DNA of 64,000 nt, from positions 1 to 64,000 of the forward strand of contig NZ_JAMXBH010000008.1 in NCBI RefSeq assembly GCF_023913735.1, read 5' to 3'. The translations under genes and the position numbers were made by a program. The stretch comes from Pseudarthrobacter raffinosi. Lineage in GTDB: Bacteria > Actinomycetota > Actinomycetes > Actinomycetales > Micrococcaceae. Positions 17,475-26,768 of the stretch are shown here, piece by piece. Position 1 is the stretch's first letter; each line of letters begins with the position of its first letter. The notes under the pieces are model-generated. The model had not been told where the DNA came from. It saw only the letters and a program-made list of their open reading frames with translations, and searched no databases.

Positions 17475-18391
17475 AAGACGCTCCCATAGTTAACTGGTGT
17501 GGAGAGGAGCGCGACAGGTGTCAGACGCTCGAAGTAGTTGTTTCCTAGCTTGTTCAGGTAACCGGCGTGGTTTCCGACGTCGTGGATCCATTCCTGTATC
17601 CACTGCTCAAGTTTTTGAGGATCCTTGCTGATGTCAGACCAGGCCCGGTAAAAGTCGTTGTCGCGGTCGTAATATCCCTGGGCGAATGACGGGTGGGCAC
17701 CGTAACCGCATTCGACAACGGCATCGACGGCGAAACCCGGAATGATGGTGCGGTTTGGATCCGAGCGGATAACGCCGTCATCGACGATCTCCTCGACAAG
17801 AACAATCGTTTTCCTGGATGCGAAGGCCACTTCCTGCTGTGGGCCCAAGATGCCCCAGCTTTGGACATTGCCGCTGGCGTCTGCCCGCTGGGCGTGAACG
17901 ATAGCGACGTCGGGGTTGAGTGCAGGCACCACATAGGTTTCAACTTCGCTGTCGAAAGGAGAGGTAACCCTTTTTAAGTTTGGGTTGACGCCCGGAAGGT
18001 CGCTGCCGGCATAAGACCGGATCGGCATGAACGGAACCCCGGAAGCGCCGGCCTGATAGCGGGCCAGCAAGCCGTAATGGCTGTATTCCTCGATCTCGAT
18101 TGGCGAGACGCTGCCGTTTTCAACGGCGCGTCGAATCGCATATAAGGATCCGACTGAGCTGTTGCCAGTGAAGGCGAAGATGAGCTTGCTTACGCACCCG
18201 GCGCCCACCAACTGGTCGGCGACGATGTCGGGAGTCATGCGTACAAGCGTGAGGTCACGGATTCCCTGCCGGATTATTTCATGACCGGCGGCAAATGGAA
18301 TCAGGTGGGTGAAGCCCTCCAAGGCCACAACATCACCGTCAGAGACGAGTTCCGAGACTGCGTCCTGCAGGCTGAACTGTTTATTGGTCAT
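17471..18391 (-). CDS. CoA-transferase subunit A (GctA-like)
   Basis: The start is placed at 18391 (MTNKQFSLQDAVSELVSDG), since GAAGGG lies upstream and the longer frame to 18457 has no homology-like content. About 306 residues. Landmarks are DGDVVALEGFTHLIPFAAGHEI, LIFAFTGNSSVGSLYAIRRA and IEIEEYSHYGLLARYQAG. The EEYSH glutamate region corresponds to the active-site neighbourhood in family I transferases. It is the first gene of the minus-strand operon and diverges from the LysR gene at 18514. Confidence 0.82.
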   Translation of the reverse strand: MTNKQFSLQDAVSELVSDGDVVALEGFTHLIPFAAGHEIIRQGIRDLTLVRMTPDIVADQLVGAGCVSKLIFAFTGNSSVGSLYAIRRAVENGSVSPIEIEEYSHYGLLARYQAGASGVPFMPIRSYAGSDLPGVNPNLKRVTSPFDSEVETYVVPALNPDVAIVHAQRADASGNVQSWGILGPQQEVAFASRKTIVLVEEIVDDGVIRSDPNRTIIPGFAVDAVVECGYGAHPSFAQGYYDRDNDFYRAWSDISKDPQKLEQWIQEWIHDVGNHAGYLNKLGNNYFERLTPVALLSTPVNYGSVL

Positions 18392-18456
18392 TGGGAGCCC
18401 TTCATGCCGCAAACTTTGGTGACTCAAGCTTGCATGCCAGGATCCATATACGTCCA

Positions 18457-18469
18457 ATACTCAAAGTAT
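18457..18469. promoter_or_regulatory. Candidate LysR-type operator
   Basis: The dyad ATACT-CAA-AGTAT sits between the divergent CoA-transferase operon and the LysR gene, the usual place for autoregulation and operon activation. The surrounding bases are AT-rich compared with both genes. Confidence 0.5.
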
Positions 18470-18513
18470 ACTCTTCTTATGCATTTTACTTATCAACCGT
18501 TGAGGAGCTAGCC

Positions 18514-19431
18514 ATGGAAATCAGGCATTTGGTCGGTTTCATTGCTACTGCCGAGGAATTGCACTTTGGGCGGGCTGCCGCCCGCCTTCACATGGCCCAG
18601 CCGGCACTGAGCCAGCAGATCCGCCAACTGGAGAAGGAGCTCGGTGTGGAGCTGTTTCACCGGAACACCCGCTCCGTAGCCTTGAGCGAGGCTGGCCATG
18701 CCTTGCTGGGGCCGGCGCGACAAGTCATCGTGGCGGTTGACATGGCCAAACGGGCCGCCGTTCTTGGAGCTTCAGAAATTGTGGGCCGGGTGGTGATTGG
18801 TTTCGCAGGGGCCAGCAGCCGCAACGTTCTGCCGCTGTTGGCTCGGGCGGTCCGTGCCGAACAGCCAGGTATCGAATTGGTTCTGCAGGGACAGACCTAT
18901 GCGGGTACGGCACTGGCGGAAATTGTGGCGGGACAGGTGGACATCGGGTTTTGCCGCCTCCCCGTGATGAATCCTGCAATAGCAACGAGGATCTTCAACT
19001 ACGAGAAGCTGGTTGCAGCCTTGCCGTCGGACCATCCGCTTGCGGCGCAGGAAACGCTAAACATGTCGGACCTGGCAGCGGAACCGTTCGTCACATTTCC
19101 GGGCAATCGTGGGTCAAGCGTGCGTGATGCTTTGGTCCATGAGGCGCTGAATGCGGGCTTCACGCCCCGGATAATGCAGGAGGCCCCGGACTCCTACACG
19201 ATCCTGAGCCTCGTGGCCGCTGGAGTGGGTGTCACCATCACTGTTTCTTCGGTTCAGCACATTGATACGCCCGGGCTGGTTTACCGTCAGCTGAGCGGAA
19301 ACATCCCGGATCTCGCCGCCGTCCTGGCATGGCGCAGGGACAACTCATCGCCAGCGGTTCAGGCCGTTCTGGATATTGCGGAACGGGTCTTGCCCACGCC
19401 GGAGAAAGCGGCAAGACCAAACGATTCATAA
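18514..19431 (+). CDS. LysR-family transcriptional regulator
   Basis: The start at 18514 (MEIRHLVGFIATAEELHFGR) is preceded by TGAGGAG and gives 305 residues, normal for the family. The N-terminal winged HTH reads RAAARLHMAQPALSQQIRQL. The effector domain starts near residue 90 (VVIGFAGASSRNVLPLL). It is transcribed away from the CoA-transferase/beta-oxidation operon and probably activates it in response to the substrate or a CoA ester. Confidence 0.9.
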   Translation: MEIRHLVGFIATAEELHFGRAAARLHMAQPALSQQIRQLEKELGVELFHRNTRSVALSEAGHALLGPARQVIVAVDMAKRAAVLGASEIVGRVVIGFAGASSRNVLPLLARAVRAEQPGIELVLQGQTYAGTALAEIVAGQVDIGFCRLPVMNPAIATRIFNYEKLVAALPSDHPLAAQETLNMSDLAAEPFVTFPGNRGSSVRDALVHEALNAGFTPRIMQEAPDSYTILSLVAAGVGVTITVSSVQHIDTPGLVYRQLSGNIPDLAAVLAWRRDNSSPAVQAVLDIAERVLPTPEKAARPNDS

Positions 19432-19725
19432 CCACGTTCTCTGGGTCACGCACTGCAGGGCCGGAACACGTATACGGTCGTGTTTATCGGACCGTTTGTG
19501 AGGCCAAAATTCCAGGCTCGGGGCGACGTCACTCGCTCTGTCGAGGGGTTCTAAAGCCGGCGCCGTCACTCTGCGCCCGGTTACCGTCCGCCTTGCGAAG
19601 TCCACTATGGTTAGCAACAGCCAGCCTGGGCAGCGTAGAAGAATCCACTGATTCCGCTGTCCGAGATCCCCGCGGCAGCTCACTTTTAAAGCGCGGGAGG
19701 TGCATTCCTGGGAGGAGGGAGAATC
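19432..19725. other. Intergenic stretch, leader of the carrier gene
   Basis: No gene is seen. GGGAGGAGGGAG at 19710-19721 is an unusually long Shine-Dalgarno stretch for the ATG at 19726. Confidence 0.45.
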
Positions 19726-21018
19726 ATGTTTAGCCGCCGGCGAATTTTTGGTCTACTGCTGAATCTCCTGCTGGTGGCCGTCAGCGTATCGCTGTTCGTG
19801 CCCCAAGCCAGCCAGGTTGCAGGAGCGTTAATGATCTGTGGTGCCACTGTAGGCATCACCATGGTGTCGGCGCCGGTCCGTTTGGTATCAGGCATCTTGA
19901 TTGGTGTAGGCGGAGCCGCGTATTCTGTGGCGCTGGCCCTTGGCCACTCTTTCGATCCGACGGAATTGCTGGCGGTGAATCAAACATTGATTGGCATGAT
20001 TGCCGCAGTTTCATTCCTGCAGCTCATCACGCGGACGGAAGGCCTCGCGCAGCCCCGCCTTTCCGGCCGCGCTGCTGTCTGGCGAACCACCGGCGTCGTG
20101 CACCTGCTTGGCTCGGTAATCAACATCACCGTTGTCGGCTCGGCCGCCGATCACCTGCGCCGTCGCAAACCCTTGCAAATGACAGATGCGTTACTGGTCT
20201 CGCGCGCATTTTCCACGGGTTCATTCTGGTCACCGTTTTGGGCGGCATCCGCGGCTGCTCTTATCTACGCACCGGAAGCGGAAATCCAAATTATTATGGT
20301 GTGCGGCGCAGCCTTGGCGGGGGTGGCCATTGCGTTCACTTCGGAGTCTGCCGCGCGGCGCCTGGGTGAGCGGCTCGTGGGATACCAGGGCTATGCGCTG
20401 AGCCGGCAGTTGCTTGAAGTCCCCGCGGCCATGGTGGTTCTGATCGTGCTGCTGCATTTGCTGGCGCCGGAAATTCCCGTGGCAAAACTTGTGCTGGTGT
20501 GTTCCCTCGCTGTCACTGCCGTAGTTCTAGTGGTCCGTGGATACCGGCGCGGGTACCGACAATTCAGAGAACACGCAGCGCACCACATCCCCAAGCATCA
20601 CGGTGAACTTACCCTGTTCGCTTCCGCGGGGTTATTGGCAGTGGGCTGTGAAGCACTGCTGTCTGTGACCTCCGTGCGCATGCCTGTCGAGGTGTTTGGC
20701 GCGTTTGAAGCCTGGCTTTGCATTGTGGTGATGGTAGCGCTCGCGCTGGTAGGAGTGCATCCGGTTGTCTCGATGGCCGCGCTGGCTGCACTTGTTGCCC
20801 AGTTGGATCCCGATCCAACTCTGTTTGCCTTGGCAACAATGATCGGGTGGGGCTGCTCCATACCGGTGGGACCCCTGTCCGGGTTGCTGCTGCATCTTGG
20901 CGGCAGATATGGCCTGGACGCTTTGGCAATAGTGCGTGGAAACCTTCCGTACCTTGTCTTCGTCACCGGCATGGCCTACCCAACACTGCTCCTATGCGAA
21001 GTCCTTGTCCGAAGCTGA
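19726..21018 (+). CDS. Multi-pass membrane protein, probable carrier of unknown substrate
   Basis: The 430-residue protein has about eleven to twelve hydrophobic helices and no signal peptidase site. It recalls secondary carriers of the ion-transporter superfamily: GSVINITVVGSAADHL and SRAFSTGSFWSPFWAA in the first half are mirrored by LVGVHPVVSMAALAALV and GWGCSIPVGPLSGLLLHLGG in the second, which suggests an inverted repeat fold. I cannot name the family. It lies between the LysR gene and the TctBAC genes on the same strand, so an organic acid is the likeliest substrate (inference). Confidence 0.7.
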   Translation: MFSRRRIFGLLLNLLLVAVSVSLFVPQASQVAGALMICGATVGITMVSAPVRLVSGILIGVGGAAYSVALALGHSFDPTELLAVNQTLIGMIAAVSFLQLITRTEGLAQPRLSGRAAVWRTTGVVHLLGSVINITVVGSAADHLRRRKPLQMTDALLVSRAFSTGSFWSPFWAASAAALIYAPEAEIQIIMVCGAALAGVAIAFTSESAARRLGERLVGYQGYALSRQLLEVPAAMVVLIVLLHLLAPEIPVAKLVLVCSLAVTAVVLVVRGYRRGYRQFREHAAHHIPKHHGELTLFASAGLLAVGCEALLSVTSVRMPVEVFGAFEAWLCIVVMVALALVGVHPVVSMAALAALVAQLDPDPTLFALATMIGWGCSIPVGPLSGLLLHLGGRYGLDALAIVRGNLPYLVFVTGMAYPTLLLCEVLVRS

Positions 21019-21381
21019 CACGCCGTAACTACCCCACTGGTTATAAAAAATTCCTCCGACTCTTGTACGAATTGAGTATTGGACTTTATGGGTAGGGGGC
21101 TGGCAATCTTAGTGACAACAAGAACCCTGGTGATCCATATCACGTGGCTCACCAACCGCACCTTGGCAAGTCCGCTTTTGCCTGCTGGGCAGTAGCCGCG
21201 GTCTTCACACCAAGGGACGGGGTTGTAGTCGTCAAGCTCGAAGGAACAAGAGATGTCAAAGACGCCATGCACTGCCCTCGGTTGGCTGTGCAGCCCGCTG
21301 GTCGATGACCGTCGTTGGGTACCCCGCTCGGCGGACCGGAGGCAGCCGCTGATCAGTGCGGTGCTTGAAGGGCGGTGCTAG
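21019..21381. other. Intergenic region upstream of tctBAC
   Basis: These 363 bp contain no convincing gene. TTGTAC near 21063 with AT-rich sequence about 17 bp later could be a promoter, but the match is weak. Confidence 0.3.
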
Positions 21382-21927
21382 GTGACGTCCCGAAACAGTC
21401 ATGTAGGCGGCTCAGGAGACCAGGATCCACTTGCCGTTAATCTGCCGTCCGAAGAGGCCGCTGCACTGTGGGAACAGGACAAGCCGCCGGCGGCCGGACC
21501 GATGGCGAACGTGTCCAGCGCGGTGCTGGTGGGCGCCATTGGGCTAAGTTGCATGGCGGGAGCCCTCGCGCTGGGTCTGGGGACGCCGTCGGAGCCCGGC
21601 AGCGGTATGTGGCCGTTCATTCTCTCCGTCGTTTTGATCTCCCTCTCGGTGGCTCTGGCACTATTGGCGCGGCGCATTACCGACGTCGAGAAATTTTCCG
21701 GCGCCAGTTGGGCGGTTCTTGCGGGTACGGCAGGTCTTGTGGCCTTCGTGTTTCTGCTTCCCGTGATTGGTTTCGAGATTCCGTCTCTAGTGCTGACTTT
21801 CGCCTGGCTTCGGTTTCTCAGCAAGGAGACGTGGCGAATGTCTTCGTTGCTCAGCGTGAGCATCGTCGCTGCTTTCTACGCGATCTTCGTCCTCCTACTT
21901 GGCGTTCCATTGCCGCATTTGTTTTAA
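21382..21927 (+). CDS. tctB: Tripartite tricarboxylate transporter, small membrane subunit TctB
   Basis: The 181-residue protein starts at GTG. After a hydrophilic N-terminus of about 45 residues it shows four hydrophobic segments, including GSGMWPFILSVVLISLSVALALL, a TctB landmark (G-x-x-x-[WF]-P). It forms the small membrane partner of TctA in proton- or sodium-driven uptake with a periplasmic-type binding protein. The stop is 9 bp before tctA. The long polar N-terminus is unusual for TctB, so a later start cannot be excluded. Confidence 0.82.
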   Translation: MTSRNSHVGGSGDQDPLAVNLPSEEAAALWEQDKPPAAGPMANVSSAVLVGAIGLSCMAGALALGLGTPSEPGSGMWPFILSVVLISLSVALALLARRITDVEKFSGASWAVLAGTAGLVAFVFLLPVIGFEIPSLVLTFAWLRFLSKETWRMSSLLSVSIVAAFYAIFVLLLGVPLPHLF

Positions 21928-21936
21928 GGAACTGAT

Positions 21937-23490
21937 ATGGACTTTCTCGATCCGATGATTAATGGATTCGGCGTCGTCTTGCAGCCGGTAAACCTGCTCT
22001 ACTGTTTTATAGGGGTAGCCATTGGGATGCTGATCGGCGTGCTCCCCGGGCTCGGACCTACCGCCACGATTGCCATCCTGCTGCCGTTGAGTTACGGCAT
22101 GGAACCGGTGACGGCCATCATCATGCTGGCAGGAATCTACTACGGTGCCCAGTACGGGGGGACCATTACTTCGGTATTGCTCCGGCTGCCGGGGGAGGCC
22201 TCATCTGTGGTGACGGTTTTCGACGGTTATGCCCTCGCCAAACAGGGACGAGCGGGCACTGCGCTCGGTATTGCAGCCATCGGATCTTTTATCGGTGGCA
22301 CCTTGGCAATTTTCGGCCTAGCGCTATTTGCTCCGATCGTAGCTAGGTACGCTTTAGATTTCGGTCCGCCTGAATACGCCGCAATGACAGTTCTTGGTGT
22401 GCTCCTGGTCGCAACCGTCGGCAATGGCCACAAGCTGAAATCCGTCATTGCAGCCACAGTCGGACTGTTACTGGCGACTGTAGGCCGCGACATCTTCACA
22501 GGCGCTCCACGGTTCACCTTCGGCAACTTGGCACTCATGGAAGGCATCGGCTTTATTGCCATCGCGATGGGGGTCTTCGGCCTCGGCGAGATTATCTATA
22601 ACATCGAACAGCGACACCAGAGGGTCTCAGTCCCCGCCAAAGTGGCCAACGTCTGGCCGTCTGGTAAGGATCTCAAGCAGGCATCCGGCGCCATGGGACG
22701 CGGCTCGGTTCTTGGCTTCGCACTGGGAGTCCTGCCGGGCGGCGGGGCTACGTTATCGTCCATGGTCTCTTACTCCATTGAGAAGCGGCGTGCAAAGAAC
22801 CCCGAAAGGTTTGGCCGCGGAGCCATCGAAGGCGTTGCCGGACCGGAGACTGCAAACAATGCGGCAGCAACGTCGTCGTTCATCCCACTTCTCACCCTGG
22901 GTATCCCAGCGAACGCCACCATGGCCATCATGCTTGGCGCTCTCCTGATCCAAGGGATCACCCCCGGTCCGCAGCTCGTCTCCGAACACCCAGACCTGTT
23001 CTGGGGAGTAATCAACTCGATGTTCATCGGGAACATCCTGTTGCTGATAATGAGCATCCCCCTCGTTGGAATTTTCGTTAAAATCCTCCGGGTGCGTGAA
23101 GGCATACTCGCGCCTATTACCGCGCTGATCACGTTACTGGGTGTCTACACGATCAGTAACAGCATCTTCGACATGGTGCTGGTAATCGTCTTCGGCGTCC
23201 TCGGTTATCTGATGAAGAAATTCGGCTTTGACGCCGGGCCGCTGGTGCTGGCATTTGTTCTCGGCGGGTTGCTCGAAAGTTCAGTTCGCCAGTCGATGAG
23301 GATTTTCGACGGCGACGCTACCGGGTTTCTCACACGCCCAATCTCGGCTACATTGATCGTGATGTTTTTCATCGTGGCACTTTTGCCGGCTATCCAGAAA
23401 TTGTGGAAGCGCCGTCGCCTCCAGCTTTCTAAAAAAACAGAACCTGCGACTGATGAAAAAACGAAAGTGGAGTCAACCAAGATTGACTGA
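21937..23490 (+). CDS. tctA: Tripartite tricarboxylate transporter, large permease subunit TctA
   Basis: The 517-residue permease has about twelve helices. Key TctA segments are GVLPGLGPTATIAILLPL, GIYYGAQYGGTITSVLLRLPGE, the second-half repeat GVLPGGGATLSSMVSYSIEKR, and GPETANNAAATSSFIPLLTLG. These internal repeats with PGxG motifs form the substrate path. The last 25 residues are highly charged. Gene order is tctB-tctA-tctC, and the downstream tartrate/malate dehydrogenase suggests a hydroxy-dicarboxylate or tricarboxylate substrate. Confidence 0.95.
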   Translation: MDFLDPMINGFGVVLQPVNLLYCFIGVAIGMLIGVLPGLGPTATIAILLPLSYGMEPVTAIIMLAGIYYGAQYGGTITSVLLRLPGEASSVVTVFDGYALAKQGRAGTALGIAAIGSFIGGTLAIFGLALFAPIVARYALDFGPPEYAAMTVLGVLLVATVGNGHKLKSVIAATVGLLLATVGRDIFTGAPRFTFGNLALMEGIGFIAIAMGVFGLGEIIYNIEQRHQRVSVPAKVANVWPSGKDLKQASGAMGRGSVLGFALGVLPGGGATLSSMVSYSIEKRRAKNPERFGRGAIEGVAGPETANNAAATSSFIPLLTLGIPANATMAIMLGALLIQGITPGPQLVSEHPDLFWGVINSMFIGNILLLIMSIPLVGIFVKILRVREGILAPITALITLLGVYTISNSIFDMVLVIVFGVLGYLMKKFGFDAGPLVLAFVLGGLLESSVRQSMRIFDGDATGFLTRPISATLIVMFFIVALLPAIQKLWKRRRLQLSKKTEPATDEKTKVESTKID

Positions 23491-23594
23491 CTTCACCAGA
23501 TGCCGGGAAAGTGCGGCATAGATGTTAGGGCGGTCGAAAAAACTTTTATTACTCATAAGACAGTTCTTCAAACGGAAAATATAAGGGGAATGCA

Positions 23595-24608
23595 TTGAAA
23601 AGAAAGACTATAGCTCCGGCGCTCGTCATGGCTCTCGCTTTGGCGGGGTGCTCCGGGTCCAACCTGGGCGGTTCCCAGGCAGACTCGGCTGCTTCCGGGT
23701 CCAGCGGCTGTGAAGGCGATGATTTTCCTTCAAAGACGATAGAAATCGTTGTCCCATATGCTGCAGGTGGTGGAACGGACACCGTTGCAAGGGCGCTGGC
23801 AGATGCCGCTAAGGAATATCTCCCGAACAAACCATCGGTCATTGTGACCAATAAACCGGGCGCTTCTTCTACGCTTGGTATTGCCGCAGTTGCCAACGCA
23901 AAACCGGATGGCTACACCTTGGCCGCGGTCACGAGTACGGGTCTGGCCATACAGCCTCACCTGCCGGAGACGCCATACGAAGTGGACGACCTGCAGCCCG
24001 TGGTGCAGGCAGTATCGTCACCGCAGGTCCTTCTTGTAAAGAACGATGCGCCCTGGCAGACCATCGATGAGTGGCTGAAGTACATGAAAGAGAACCCGGG
24101 GTTCAAATACGCTAGCGCTAATACTCTTGGTACCGCCAGCGTTGCGATGACGGCGCTGTCATCCGCTGCCGGTATCGAGACGAAGAACGTCCCTTTTGAA
24201 GGCGCAGCCCCATCTGTAACTGCGCTGCTCGGCGGGCATGTTCAGGGCGCGGCAGTACAGTCCTTTGAAGCGATGGCACAAATGAAGGCCGGTACAGTGC
24301 GCGCCCTCGTTAACGTCGGCAGCAGCCCGATCAAGGGGTACGAGGATGTACCGCTCGCTTCGGAGGTTTGGCCAGACGTGGAATATGACGTATTTACAGG
24401 ATTGGCGGCGCCGGCAGGGGTCTGCGAAGAAAACCTCAAGATTCTGGACAAGGCATTTTCTCAGGCTCTGGAAAATCCCAAGGTGATCGAGCAGTTCGCG
24501 AACATCGGTGTAGAGCCCGCGTATGCCGGGCCAGAGGACTTTCGTGAAATTATCAAGACTTCCCATGACAAGATCGGCGCAATAGTCGAGGATACTAAGA
24601 CGCCGTAA
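23595..24608 (+). CDS. tctC: Tripartite tricarboxylate transporter, substrate-binding lipoprotein TctC
   Basis: The 337-residue exported protein starts at TTG with AAGGGGAA upstream. Its signal peptide MKRKTIAPALVMALALAGC ends at a lipobox cysteine. The mature domain has PSKTIEIVVPYAAGGGTDTVARALA, the Bug/TctC substrate-binding loop, and VTNKPGASSTLGIAAVANAKPDGYTL. It captures the carboxylate outside the membrane for TctAB. A strong hairpin terminator follows at 24695. Confidence 0.93.
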   Translation: MKRKTIAPALVMALALAGCSGSNLGGSQADSAASGSSGCEGDDFPSKTIEIVVPYAAGGGTDTVARALADAAKEYLPNKPSVIVTNKPGASSTLGIAAVANAKPDGYTLAAVTSTGLAIQPHLPETPYEVDDLQPVVQAVSSPQVLLVKNDAPWQTIDEWLKYMKENPGFKYASANTLGTASVAMTALSSAAGIETKNVPFEGAAPSVTALLGGHVQGAAVQSFEAMAQMKAGTVRALVNVGSSPIKGYEDVPLASEVWPDVEYDVFTGLAAPAGVCEENLKILDKAFSQALENPKVIEQFANIGVEPAYAGPEDFREIIKTSHDKIGAIVEDTKTP

Positions 24609-24694
24609 CTACATTCAGCAGCCCAGTCGGAACCGATCGAGAATGTTCGATTGACTTCGCCCCAGGGATTGATTGAACTTTTGAAGTATCTGGT

Positions 24695-24740
24695 GTCGCG
24701 GCGGCCCGTGTATGCGGCCCGCCGCGACTCTGTATTTTCC
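24695..24740 (+). terminator. Intrinsic terminator after tctC
   Basis: A 13-bp stem with one mismatch pairs 24695-24707 (GTCGCGGCGGCCC) with 24716-24728 (GGCCCGCCGCGAC). It is followed by TCTGTATTTTCC. It closes the tctBAC operon. Confidence 0.75.
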
Positions 24741-24796
24741 GCCCGATGACACTATTTGAAGGCGTCGCATCAACTGCCGTAACAGGCCCTTCCTAT

Positions 24797-25255
24797 TTAG
24801 GCATGGATGGTCTGTTTCATCCGGTACGGTCGGTGGCCGTCGGCGGCGGGTAGACATCTGATTCTGTAGCTGGGGAAATTGCGGAAACCGCGTGCGATTC
24901 GGCGGGTGGTTTCGATAATGCCGTTGTTCGTTTTCGTGGGTCCGTTGAACGATCCGTTGGTGTCGAAGTAGGCCAAGATCGCCGTCTTCCATTGTTTGAC
25001 CGTGCGGGCGAGGCGGGCGACTTCGGGGATCGGGCAGGGCGGGAATGACGCGATGACCTCGTTGACGAGTTCTCGGCCCCGTTCCGGTCTGACTGTTAGA
25101 TGTTGCTGAGCTTCTGGTAGCACTGCCAGGCAAGGGTAACTTCTAGCCGGGGTCCCGGCCGCGAGTTTCACGACGTGAAACGCGTACAGGACCGTGATGG
25201 TTTCGGGCAGTCGGGAGATCTGTTCAAAGAACTTCAGATAATCTACGTTGCTCAA
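24797..25255 (-). pseudogene. ISL3-family transposase C-terminal remnant
   Basis: The 152-codon frame contains ETITVLYAFHVVKL and, near the end, RTVKQWKTAILAYFDTNGSF, then NGIIETTRRIARGFRNFPSYR. These are the DDE_Tnp_ISL3 landmarks: the D/AFH segment and the final catalytic E in NGIIE. The N-terminal zinc finger and HTH are absent, and the usual D of the VLDAFH motif reads Y, so the copy is dead. It sits between the tctC terminator and the dehydrogenase gene. Confidence 0.72.
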
Positions 25256-25414
25256 ATTTACCTTCAGTTTGGGGGCTTTCCAGCCAAGGCATTATTGCTC
25301 TCAGAGAAAGAGGTGTCCTACAGTTCTTCATCCATACACTGGTGTGAGAGAAGCGCAACGCACCACTCGGTGCCAACAGGCCTTGCACCTTTGCCCCAAC
25401 AAGAAAGTCCCACC

Positions 25415-26503
25415 ATGACAGAGACCCACAAAATTGCCGTAATAGCCGGTGACGGAATCGGGCAGGAAGTTGTCCCCGAGGGGGTCAGGGCACTCAAAGC
25501 CGCGGCAGAAGCCTTTGACTTCAAGCTGCAGACCACAGTCTTTGACTATGCCAACGGCGATTACTACCTCAAGCACGGAAAGATGCTTCCCGAGAACTGG
25601 TTCGATCAGCTCGGCGGCTTTGATGCCATCTTCTTCGGCGCCGTTGGCTCCCCGGAAACCGTCCCGGACCATATCTCCTTGTGGGGAAGCCTCCTGCAGT
25701 TCAGACGCCACTTCGACCAGTACGTCAACCTGCGCCCCGTGAAGCTACTGGCCGGCGTCAAGAGCCCTCTGGCGGACCGGGTTCCCGGGGAAATTGATTT
25801 CTACGTCGTCCGGGAAAACACCGAGGGTGAGTACTCCAGCATTGGCGGCAGGATGTTCGAAGGGACCGACCGGGAGACCGTCCTCCAGGAGACAGTCATG
25901 ACCAGGATCGGGGTGGACCGCATCCTCAAATACGCGTTCGACCTCGCCGCCAGCCGTCCCAAGAAGCACCTGACGTCGGCAACCAAGAGCAACGGCATCG
26001 CGATCACCATGCCGTACTGGGACGAGAGGGTCGACGTGATGGCGCAAAACTTCAGCGACGTCAGGACCGATAGCTACCACATCGACATCCTCACAGCGAA
26101 CTTTGTACTGCATCCCGAGCGGTTCGACGTGGTCGTGGCTAGCAACCTCTTCGGAGATATACTCTCCGATCTGGGACCGGCGTGCACGGGAACTATCGGC
26201 ATCGCACCCAGCGGCAATATCAACCCAGAGCGCCGGTTCCCGAGCCTCTTCGAACCTGTCCACGGATCAGCCCCCGACATCGCTGGAAAGGGCATCGCGA
26301 ACCCCATCGGCCAGATCTGGAGCGCATCAATGATGCTGCAGCATCTTGGCGAGGGCGCCGCGGCTGCCGCGGTGGTGCGCGCCTTCGAGAACGTCCTTGC
26401 AAGGGGGGACCTCTCGCTCACGCCTGACCTGGGCGGCAGCGGCACCACCGCACTGCTCGGGAAGACCATCGCCGACGAAATCCGTGCCGTCGCCGCCGGA
26501 TGA
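25415..26503 (+). CDS. Tartrate dehydrogenase / D-malate dehydrogenase (decarboxylating)
   Basis: The start is placed at 25415 (MTETHKIAVIAGDGIGQEVV), giving 362 residues; the frame extends 80 codons upstream without homology-like content. The isocitrate/isopropylmalate dehydrogenase fold is evident: GDGIGQEV, the substrate loop RENTEGEYSSIGGR, the catalytic lysine in SATKSNGIAIT, metal aspartates in LFGDILSDLG, and the NAD-binding EPVHGSAPDIAGKGIANP. RPVKLLAGVKSPL is typical of TDH/DmlA and not LeuB. It likely oxidises the acid imported by TctABC. Confidence 0.9.
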   Translation: MTETHKIAVIAGDGIGQEVVPEGVRALKAAAEAFDFKLQTTVFDYANGDYYLKHGKMLPENWFDQLGGFDAIFFGAVGSPETVPDHISLWGSLLQFRRHFDQYVNLRPVKLLAGVKSPLADRVPGEIDFYVVRENTEGEYSSIGGRMFEGTDRETVLQETVMTRIGVDRILKYAFDLAASRPKKHLTSATKSNGIAITMPYWDERVDVMAQNFSDVRTDSYHIDILTANFVLHPERFDVVVASNLFGDILSDLGPACTGTIGIAPSGNINPERRFPSLFEPVHGSAPDIAGKGIANPIGQIWSASMMLQHLGEGAAAAAVVRAFENVLARGDLSLTPDLGGSGTTALLGKTIADEIRAVAAG

Positions 26504-26569
26504 CCGCGTAGAGGACCAAGGCGGTGAGTCTTTGGACCTGCTCGGCCAGGTTGGCGACCTCGACCAGCC

Positions 26570-26662
26570 ATGGAGCCCGAAGACATCGCCAACAGCGTGC
26601 TTCATTTTCTCGACGATCGATCCGGTTTTGTCACTGGCCAAACACTGTACGTGTGCGGGGGA
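26570..26662 (+). pseudogene. SDR C-terminal remnant
   Basis: The reading frame MEPEDIANSVLHFLDD then SGFVTGQTLYVCGG is the conserved end of a short-chain dehydrogenase (E-D-I-A, F-L-x-S/D, G-Q-x-L-x-x-x-G-G). Nothing of the cofactor domain is left. It lies upstream of the quinone oxidoreductase gene. Confidence 0.65.
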
Positions 26663-26768
26663 AGACGGGGGCAGTGCAGGAATCTGATTTCCCGGTCCCA
26701 CGCTCGACATCCAAGAACAACGCTCTCCGGGCCGAAACCCGGGCTGCAGGCACTTACTGGAGGTCCAA

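Noticed and set aside
16674..18391. Naming the CoA-transferase genes ipdA/ipdB (steroid ring degradation)
   Set aside because: No other steroid-ring genes or KstR2-type regulator are nearby, and the alpha-subunit N-terminus fits GctA-like transferases better.
21019..24613. CGCCGTAACTAC found after both the carrier gene and tctC, resembling part of site F
   Set aside because: It lacks the second dif-like arm at both places and overlaps the tctC stop codon, so it is probably chance.
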